Part shown: one piece after another, positions 1-4,233 of the stretch
How the letters are laid out: each line of letters starts with the position of its first letter
Position numbering within the stretch: position 1 is the stretch's first letter
From: Bacteriovoracales bacterium
GTDB taxonomy: Bacteria; Bdellovibrionota; Bacteriovoracia; Bacteriovoracales; Bacteriovoracaceae
DNA length: 5,712 bases
Assembly (NCBI GenBank): GCA_007117175.1
Contig: SKGZ01000034.1
Span: 1-5,712 of the forward strand
Direction: 5' to 3'
Translations under genes and position numbers: made by a program
Notes under the pieces: model-generated
What the model was told of the DNA's origin: nothing
What the model saw: the letters and a program-made list of their open reading frames with translations, nothing else
Database searches by the model: none

Positions 1-2
1 AA

Positions 3-170
3 AAGAAAGTCTTTGATCCGCTCTTTAGTGTCAATCACACCCTGGCGATGATGAGGGCAAATATTAACCGGCTGATTCGGCGAACCTGGTGCACCACCAA
101 GAAGCCCGAGATGTTGCAGCATCACCTGGAAGTCTATATGGATTATCACAATAGCTCATTGATAGCTTAA
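3..170 (+). CDS. Transposase-like protein, C-terminal fragment (cut by window edge)
   Basis: An open frame enters from the left edge and ends at TAA 168-170, giving 55 residues. The visible tail contains NHTLAMMRANINRL, then RRTWCTTKK, and ends with HHLEVYMDYHN. This layout (a basic Arg-rich helix, an aromatic/Ser-Thr-Lys stretch, then a His-Leu-x-x-Tyr helix ending in Tyr-His-Asn) resembles the C-terminal ends of IS1-like or IS1595-like DDE transposases. I recognise it by pattern only. The catalytic acidic residues would lie upstream, outside the window, so it cannot be said whether the gene is intact. About 250 bp of non-coding DNA follows, in which the right end of the element could lie, but no terminal inverted repeat can be identified without the left end. 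A non-transposase DNA-binding protein is the main alternative. Confidence 0.55.
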   Translation, partial: KKVFDPLFSVNHTLAMMRANINRLIRRTWCTTKKPEMLQHHLEVYMDYHNSSLIA

Positions 171-210
171 TTCTCTTCATCTAAATTTCTAGCTCAAGTC
201 ATCTTGTAAA

Positions 211-347
211 TCAAAAAAGTAATTTAGTACTCAATTGGGTTAAAAAAATAAAATTTTGAGAGAACATCAACACTCTGCCCGGTCATGGGTGTGGGCCAGT
301 TTAGAACTGTTTCACAGCTACAGTTAGAATATTACGTCAAAAAAGTA
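211..347. repeat. Exact 11-bp direct repeat pair flanking about 115 bp
   Basis: TCAAAAAAGTA occurs at 211-221 and again at 337-347. The second copy runs into the left arm of the inverted repeat at 340-383. The two copies bracket the GC-richer patch. They could be remnants of a small insertion or its target duplication, but the A-run makes chance recurrence in AT-rich DNA quite possible. Confidence 0.35.
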
Positions 348-383
348 CTAAACAAGCACTCGAATACATGAATAGTACTTTTT
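340..383 (-). terminator. AT-rich inverted repeat, possible terminator of the leftward secreted-protein gene
   Basis: AAAAAGTACT at 340-349 pairs perfectly with AGTACTTTTT at 374-383, leaving a 24-nt loop. Read leftward, which is the direction of the gene ending at 421, the second arm finishes in a run of T, as an intrinsic terminator would. Against this, the stem has only two G-C pairs, the loop is long, and the stem lies about 37 nt past the stop codon. A bidirectional weak terminator or a chance AT-rich repeat are both possible. Confidence 0.3.
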
Positions 384-420
384 CTTTATTTTCAAGCATT
401 TGTGAACAGGTAAAGCACTT

Positions 421-771
421 TTACTGAAAACTACAGACAGCTTGCTGTTGATCCTCAATGCTTCGAATGATGATTGCACCGTCAGTGGGAAATGATTCAG
501 TTTTAACCACCGCAACTTCAAAACTACTGGATTGTCCATCAACCGCTAACTGGGCAACTAGCAGGGTTGAACTATTGTAAGATTGCTCAATATCCACATC
601 CGCACCAGTGTTGATTCTTCCGTCTATGGCATAATTGGCGGCGATAACCTTACCGTCTTGAACTGTTAAAAAAATAGTATAGTTCTGAGATTCACACTTA
701 AGACTAAAGGATTCACCGGCCTGTGCCAAAAATGAAAGTGAAAAGCAAAGTACCATCAATAATGATTTCAT
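421..771 (-). CDS. Small secreted protein of unknown function, two cysteines (116 aa)
   Basis: I do not recognise a family. ATG 771 is preceded by a strong AAGGAG (positions 777-782 on the complement) with 5-nt spacing, so the start is well supported. Residues 1-18 form a signal peptide: MK, a hydrophobic core, then AQA before Gly19. The mature chain of about 98 residues has alternating hydrophobic/polar stretches (YTIFLTVQDGKVIA, SSFEVAVVK, AIIIRS) that suggest beta strands. It has exactly two cysteines, Cys26 (eighth mature residue) and Cys113 (fourth from the end), which could form a disulfide tying the two termini together. Cys9 sits inside the signal core and is not a lipobox. The likely location is the periplasm or outside the cell. 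The gene diverges from another small secreted protein with the same cysteine layout (1004-1420), so the two may be distant paralogues or share regulation. Confidence 0.8.
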   Translation of the reverse strand: MKSLLMVLCFSLSFLAQAGESFSLKCESQNYTIFLTVQDGKVIAANYAIDGRINTGADVDIEQSYNSSTLLVAQLAVDGQSSSFEVAVVKTESFPTDGAIIIRSIEDQQQAVCSFQ

Positions 772-873
772 CAGATCTCCTTAGTTTTTTAAATCTATAC
801 TTTTAATTAGCACCACAAGCTGGATCAAATCAACCATCTTTTTAAACCCTGTAAAAAAGATTCAATAACGAAA

Positions 874-910
874 TCTTGTCAATTCAAAATTGAATTTTGA
901 AATAACAAGA
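874..910. promoter_or_regulatory. 37-bp near-perfect palindrome, candidate operator
   Basis: The repeat is centred on G892. The inner arms TTCAAAATT (883-891) and AATTTTGAA (893-901) match perfectly, and the outer arms TCTTGT (874-879) and ACAAGA (905-910) also match perfectly at the same symmetry centre. Overall 16 of 18 position pairs are complementary; the two mismatches are 880/904 and 882/902. With no real loop it fits a dimeric regulator site better than an RNA terminator. It lies about 100 bp from each of two divergent start codons and overlaps a possible rightward promoter, so control of one or both genes is the natural inference. No regulator gene is visible in the window. Confidence 0.5.
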
Positions 911-991
911 ATGAGTCCCCCCTGTATTAATTACACAGTCACTACTCAGAATGATCCCACTATGCTAACAAACCTTAAATTTAGAAATCAC

Positions 992-997
992 AAGGAG
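992..997 (+). promoter_or_regulatory. Ribosome binding site that fixes the TTG start at 1004
   Basis: AAGGAG lies 6 nt before TTG 1004-1006. The longer reading from TTG 890 has no such site and would place 38 non-hydrophobic residues before the signal peptide. The TTG 1004 start instead gives a standard MKN- signal sequence. The leftward neighbour uses the same AAGGAG with nearly the same spacing. Confidence 0.75.
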
Positions 998-1003
998 ATT
1001 GCA

Positions 1004-1420
1004 TTGAAAAACTCAATTCCACTAACACTTTTGATGGCACTTTTGATGGTTAACTCAATCAGCTACGCCAGTGCAGAAAATGCCCTCAATCAGCAACTCA
1101 TTTGCACAGGGCAAGTCCAGGATGGTTTTTTTGCCATTGATATTGATAATCATAAGGTTTACTGGGGAGAAACAGAAGATCTTGAAAGTTACGGTTTCCT
1201 GGCAACCATGGAGATGGGAGCTGCTGAGGAATTTGACTTACAATACTTTAGTTATATCAAGGACGGTAATCTTTCTTTTGCCAGTCAAGTACAAGAAGTG
1301 GGGCAATCACAGATTCAATTAAGTGGCACCATGCAATCTTTTGAGTTGAATGTGGTGGTGAGCATTAATGGCAGGCATCAAGAATCATTATCAACCATGA
1401 CCTGTGAATCATTGTTCTAA
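1004..1420 (+). CDS. Small secreted protein of unknown function, two cysteines, TTG start (138 aa)
   Basis: I do not recognise a family. The start is chosen at TTG 1004 because of AAGGAG 6 nt upstream and because a signal peptide then begins at residue 1: MKN, a hydrophobic core LTLLMALLMV, and YASA before Glu25. The mature chain of about 114 residues is acidic with likely beta strands (FFAIDIDNHKVYW, LQYFSYIKDG, SFELNVVVSING). Its only cysteines are Cys34 (tenth mature residue) and Cys134 (fifth from the end), so a disulfide joining the termini is plausible. It probably acts in the periplasm or is secreted. The divergent gene at 421-771 encodes a protein of the same plan. The core of the signal peptide is encoded by an exact tandem 12-bp repeat. 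epmA starts 4 nt after this stop codon, so the two are probably co-transcribed, although no functional link is evident. Confidence 0.75.
   Translation: MKNSIPLTLLMALLMVNSISYASAENALNQQLICTGQVQDGFFAIDIDNHKVYWGETEDLESYGFLATMEMGAAEEFDLQYFSYIKDGNLSFASQVQEVGQSQIQLSGTMQSFELNVVVSINGRHQESLSTMTCESLF
1026..1049 (+). repeat. Perfect tandem 12-bp duplication in a signal-peptide coding region
   Basis: CACTTTTGATGG occurs twice head to tail at 1026-1037 and 1038-1049. It encodes the hydrophobic core as TLLM followed by ALLM. Gain or loss of one unit would keep the frame and change the core by four residues. It could be a slippage-prone site that tunes export, or simply a recent duplication. Confidence 0.8.
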
Positions 1421-1424
1421 TTAC

Positions 1425-2402
1425 ATGAGACTGCGTCCATTGTATGACTTTATCGGCTGGACGCGGCAGTTTTTCAAGCAAAAAGACTTTCTTGAAGTAA
1501 TCACTCCACCGCTGATGGATCACCCTGGAATAGAGGTGCACATCCACCCTTTTCAGGCTTATCGCTGTCATCGCAAGCAACTCGCCCCCTACTACTTGCA
1601 CAGCTCTCCTGAGTTTGCCATGAAGCAATTACTCAGTGAAAATAAGCAAGAACAAGACCTCTATACTCTGTGCTATTGCTTTCGTGATGAACCCAAGGGT
1701 CAATGGCATCGCCCACAATTTCTCATGCTAGAGTGGTATCGAGTCTCAGTTGATTATCATCAAATCATCAAAGACTTTATTCAGTGGTGGGGCTTTTGCC
1801 AAAAACAGGCCATTGCTCATGGCTATTCTATCCATCATCAAACTGAACAGCAATGGGTCATTAAAACTATCAATGAAATTTTCCAGGAAGAATTAAATAT
1901 CAATATTCTTGATTATCTTGATCTTGAGAAATTAAAAGAAATGATACAAAAGAAATTCACTCATATCCCCCTGCCCTTGCAAGAGTGCAGCTGGGATGAT
2001 TATTTCTTCTTGCTTTTTCTTAACGAGATTGAGCCCAAACTTAAGAAATATCCCTATTTAATTTTAAAAGATTACCCCGCCCCCTTAAGTGCCTTGTCTA
2101 AAATCTCCAAAGATGATGCCAGAGTGTGTGAGCGATTCGAGGTCTACATTAATGGAATAGAATTGGCCAATTGCTTTAGTGAGCTGCAAGATTATCAAGA
2201 GCAAAAAGATCGAGCTGAAAGTGCCATGCAAGAAAAACAATCACTCTATCAATACCAATTACCTCAACCCAAGAGCTTACTGACAAGTTTAAAAAGAGGT
2301 TTACCCCAGTGCAGCGGGATTGCGGTAGGAGTGGAGCGGGCCGCTATGAGTCTGTTGCAATTAGATCATCATCTTTTCTGGGATGATGATACTCATTCAT
2401 AA
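1425..2402 (+). CDS. epmA: EF-P (R)-beta-lysine ligase EpmA (PoxA/GenX), class II LysRS paralogue (325 aa)
   Basis: EpmA is a LysRS-like enzyme without the tRNA-anticodon domain. It activates (R)-beta-lysine with ATP and attaches it to a conserved lysine of elongation factor P in the cytoplasm, relieving stalling at polyproline. Visible motifs, numbered from ATG 1425: motif 1 region FLEVITPPL (22-30), YYLHSSPEFAMKQLL (56-70), motif 2 CFRDE (85-89), RPQFLMLEWYR (96-106), RFEVYINGIELAN (237-249), and motif 3 GIAVGVERAAM (298-308) with Arg305. Ala300 in GIA matches Ala298 of E. coli EpmA, where true LysRS has Gly; that Ala favours beta-lysine over alpha-lysine. The 325-residue length equals E. 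coli EpmA. An in-frame GTG at 1404 would add 7 residues, but these overlap the previous gene. Neither start has a clear ribosome binding site, so translation may be coupled to the upstream stop at 1418-1420. The 3' end overlaps the convergent gene by 59 bp. epmB and efp are not in the window. Confidence 0.92.
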   Translation: MRLRPLYDFIGWTRQFFKQKDFLEVITPPLMDHPGIEVHIHPFQAYRCHRKQLAPYYLHSSPEFAMKQLLSENKQEQDLYTLCYCFRDEPKGQWHRPQFLMLEWYRVSVDYHQIIKDFIQWWGFCQKQAIAHGYSIHHQTEQQWVIKTINEIFQEELNINILDYLDLEKLKEMIQKKFTHIPLPLQECSWDDYFFLLFLNEIEPKLKKYPYLILKDYPAPLSALSKISKDDARVCERFEVYINGIELANCFSELQDYQEQKDRAESAMQEKQSLYQYQLPQPKSLLTSLKRGLPQCSGIAVGVERAAMSLLQLDHHLFWDDDTHS

Positions 2403-2799
2403 AGAAATAGGCCCAAAGAGCAATCAAAGCAAGCTTGGTCACCTCAAGGGCAATATAAAGTGTGTGATTCAGCTGAGAATCTTGCACCTTCTTCATCACT
2501 TGATCACTCAAAGCAGGTAACAAGTAAAAACTTTGTACTGCGAGGATCACAACCACTAAACGTAAAACCCACTTTAAACGCTGATTGGGTTTTAAAAAGA
2601 AAGTTAAGGCCAAATTAAGTGCCATAAACCATTCCATTCGAGTGAAAAGATAAAAGGTTCTCATACCAATATCCAGCGCCACATCACGCTCAAGAAGGGG
2701 AGAAGTAAATTTTGCGGGTGTGGCCAAAAAACTCACCCCTAGAATCATTCCCATCCACACAAAGGCCCACAAATACCACCATTTTAAAATCTTCATCAT
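2344..2799 (-). CDS. Four-helix integral membrane protein of unknown function (151 aa)
   Basis: The protein has four likely transmembrane segments, at about residues 6-26, 54-69, 77-97 and 112-133. Between the first two is a polar stretch with ATPAKFTSP and the acidic/aromatic ALDIGMRTFYLFTRMEW. I recall a similar arrangement in uncharacterised small inner-membrane proteins, but I cannot name a family or activity. The tail is short and charged. It starts one base after the rimO stop codon (TAA-T-ATG), with AAGGCG just before that, so translation is probably coupled to rimO. A second ATG directly follows the first and has slightly better spacing from AAGG. The last 59 bp run antisense to the end of epmA, with no spacer between the two convergent genes. 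Confidence 0.8.
   Translation of the reverse strand: MMKILKWWYLWAFVWMGMILGVSFLATPAKFTSPLLERDVALDIGMRTFYLFTRMEWFMALNLALTFFLKPNQRLKWVLRLVVVILAVQSFYLLPALSDQVMKKVQDSQLNHTLYIALEVTKLALIALWAYFFMNEYHHPRKDDDLIATDS
2365..2390. repeat. 9-bp perfect inverted repeat inside the convergent gene overlap
   Basis: ATCATCATC (2365-2373) and GATGATGAT (2382-2390) can pair around an 8-nt loop. The hairpin lies in the part coding for both epmA (DHHLFWDDDT) and the opposing membrane protein (HHPRKDDDL), which is why both tails read His-His then Asp-Asp-Asp. Neither strand has a T-run after it, so it is not a standard intrinsic terminator. Confidence 0.5.
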
Positions 2800-2800
2800 A

Positions 2801-4180
2801 TTACGCCTTAGCTACAATCTTTCCTACTAAATCATAATCCAAAACATCCGTGATGCAAACCTGCACCATCTCACCTGCTTGGGCCAGACCATCATTAATA
2901 ATCACTTGCCCATCAATATCTGGCGCTTGACCTTGATGTCGTCCTTGTAATAATAAATCTGTTTCAGCGTGAAACCCTTCCACTAAAACTGGAATCGTTT
3001 TTCCTAAGTAAGCTTGATTCTTTTCACGGGCAATCGCTTTTTGCAATTGATAAATTTCATCAAATCTTTGATCTATCACTTCTTGCTCAATTTTATCTTT
3101 TAAGCGGCTGGCAGGTGTTCCCTCCTCATCAGAATATTTAAAAACACCCAGATGATCAAACTTCACCTCTTGAATGCCTTTTTTTAACATTTCAAAATCT
3201 TGCTCAGTCTCCCCAGGAAAACCCACAATGATAGAGGTTCTTAGAACAATGTTAGGAACCTTTTCTTTTAAGCGATTAATTTTTTGCATCATTTGCTCAG
3301 TCGTCGTCTTGCGATTCATCCTTCTTAACACTTGAGTGGAAAAATGCTGAACTGGCATATCAAGGTAGTGACAAACTTTTTTAGACTGGGCCATAAAGTC
3401 GATCACTTCATCACTCAAATCCTCTGGGTAATGATAAAAAAGCCTCACCCAACCAAGATCAGTGATTTTCTCTAGCCCATTGAGTAACTCAAAAAGATTT
3501 TGCTTTTCATCTAAATCCACTCCGTAATCCGAGAGATCTTGTGAAATGAGATTTAACTCCTTCACCCCTTGCTCTACTAGATTGCCTGCTTCTTTGATCA
3601 GTGACTGCACCGATCTGGATCGTAAGCGGCCACGTAAACTGGGGATGATACAAAAGGTGCAATTGCGATTACAACCCTCTGAAACCTTTAACCAGGCCAT
3701 ATGAGCAGGAGAAGTATTCAAGCGGGGATCAAACTCAGTATGAATATAGCGAGGTATTTCAACAAAGGATTTCTTCTCTAATTTTCCCTCTTCTAGGGCC
3801 TTAAGTAGCGGAACGATTTTATGGTATTCACCAGTGCCAATCAATAAATCCACTTCCGGTAACTCTTTTTCTAAGTCTTGATGATAGCGCTGGGAAAGAC
3901 AGCCAGACATCACCAGGGCCTGGCATTTTCCTTTCTGCTCTTGCTTGTACTCGGCAAGTTCTAAAAGGGTGTCGATGGATTCCACCTTCGATGCTTCGAT
4001 AAAGGAACAAGTATTGACGATAATGACTTCTGCTTGCTCGGCTTGCGTGACAATCTTAAAACCTTCTAATCCCAAATGACCCAACATGACTTGAGAGTCC
4101 ACTAGGTTCTTAGAACACCCTAGTGAAGTAAAGAAAACATTACGATCCCCTAAATTAACTTTGCGCCTAGTGGTTATCAT
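2801..4180 (-). CDS. rimO: Ribosomal protein S12 methylthiotransferase RimO (459 aa)
   Basis: RimO is a radical-SAM enzyme with two [4Fe-4S] clusters that adds a methylthio group to a conserved aspartate of ribosomal protein S12 (Asp89 in E. coli). Domains in order: an N-terminal methylthiotransferase domain with cluster cysteines Cys22 (SLGCSKNLVDS), Cys58 (VNTCSF) and Cys94 (SGCLSQ); a radical-SAM core with Cys170, Cys174 and Cys177 (GCNRNCTFC); LISQDLSDYG (211-220); YLDMPVQH (272-279); IIVGFPGE (317-324); and a C-terminal TRAM domain from about 394 with GRHQGQAPDIDG. SLGCSKN, the QAP-x-x-DG motif and the final DLVG favour RimO over the tRNA enzyme MiaB. ATG 4180 is chosen because GAGGAG lies 7 nt upstream; a TTG at 4195 would add five residues encoded over that site. 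The gene lies 53 nt after nadB and one base before the membrane-protein gene, in one leftward run. The length is usual for the family. Confidence 0.95.
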   Translation of the reverse strand: MITTRRKVNLGDRNVFFTSLGCSKNLVDSQVMLGHLGLEGFKIVTQAEQAEVIIVNTCSFIEASKVESIDTLLELAEYKQEQKGKCQALVMSGCLSQRYHQDLEKELPEVDLLIGTGEYHKIVPLLKALEEGKLEKKSFVEIPRYIHTEFDPRLNTSPAHMAWLKVSEGCNRNCTFCIIPSLRGRLRSRSVQSLIKEAGNLVEQGVKELNLISQDLSDYGVDLDEKQNLFELLNGLEKITDLGWVRLFYHYPEDLSDEVIDFMAQSKKVCHYLDMPVQHFSTQVLRRMNRKTTTEQMMQKINRLKEKVPNIVLRTSIIVGFPGETEQDFEMLKKGIQEVKFDHLGVFKYSDEEGTPASRLKDKIEQEVIDQRFDEIYQLQKAIAREKNQAYLGKTIPVLVEGFHAETDLLLQGRHQGQAPDIDGQVIINDGLAQAGEMVQVCITDVLDYDLVGKIVAKA

Positions 4181-4187
4181 GGACAAA

Positions 4188-4193
4188 CTCCTC
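4188..4193 (-). promoter_or_regulatory. Ribosome binding site for rimO
   Basis: The complement reads GAGGAG, 7 nt before ATG 4180. It rules against the longer TTG 4195 reading, whose first codons would be this site itself. Confidence 0.75.
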
Positions 4194-4233
4194 AAAGTTC
4201 GCTTTTTACCATAAATAAATTTTTATGACAAGA

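Larger units (their letters stand above)
171..420. other. Non-coding spacer between transposase fragment and secreted-protein gene
   Basis: No credible gene lies here. The stretch is AT-rich apart from a GC-richer patch at about 271-325 (CTGCCCGGTCATGGGTGTGG and what follows). That patch contains small inverted repeats: CAGTT-TAG-AACTG at 297-309 and ACTGT/ACAGT at 307-311 and 320-324. The spacer also holds the 11-bp direct repeat and the inverted repeat listed separately. It may include the right end of the mobile element whose gene ends at 170, but that is inference. Confidence 0.5.
772..1003. promoter_or_regulatory. 232-bp divergent intergenic region
   Basis: This spacer separates the start codons of two divergent secreted-protein genes and must supply promoters for both. 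It contains the ribosome binding sites at each edge (777-782 complement; 992-997) and the 37-bp palindrome at 874-910. A possible rightward promoter overlaps the palindrome: TTGTCA at 877-882 (5 of 6 to the -35 consensus), an 18-bp gap, then AATAAC at 901-906 (4 of 6 to the -10). I found no convincing leftward promoter. A rightward TTG-started frame can be read from 890 through this DNA, but it lacks a ribosome binding site and is more likely the leader of the 1004 gene. Confidence 0.5.

Noticed and set aside
348..542. A 64-codon leftward frame overlapping the end of the secreted-protein gene
   Set aside because: It overlaps a well-supported gene in another frame, has a Lys-rich low-complexity tail and no ribosome binding site.
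890..1003. N-terminal extension of the rightward secreted protein
   Set aside because: It lies in the palindrome and leader, with no ribosome binding site; TTG 1004 with AAGGAG gives a normal signal peptide.
1071..1322. An 83-codon rightward frame inside the secreted-protein gene
   Set aside because: It is a frame-shifted shadow of the 1004-1420 gene with no domain pattern or start signal.
1365..1628. An 87-codon leftward frame opposite the start of epmA
   Set aside because: It is antisense to conserved epmA motifs and shows no protein features of its own.
1425..2402. Ordinary lysyl-tRNA synthetase (LysS)
   Set aside because: There is no N-terminal anticodon-binding domain, the length is 325 residues, and motif 3 has GIA in place of the LysRS Gly.
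3828..4010. A 60-codon frame within rimO
   Set aside because: It is an out-of-frame shadow of a conserved gene, Arg-rich and without a start signal.
2801..4180. MiaB (tRNA methylthiotransferase) as identity of the radical-SAM gene
   Set aside because: SLGCSKN at the N-terminus, QAP-x-x-DG in the TRAM region and the C-terminal DLVG fit RimO.
4210..4227. AT-rich inverted repeat CATAAA/TTTATG between nadB and rimO as a terminator
   Set aside because: Six weak base pairs, no GC stem and no T-run; it does not separate the two genes convincingly.
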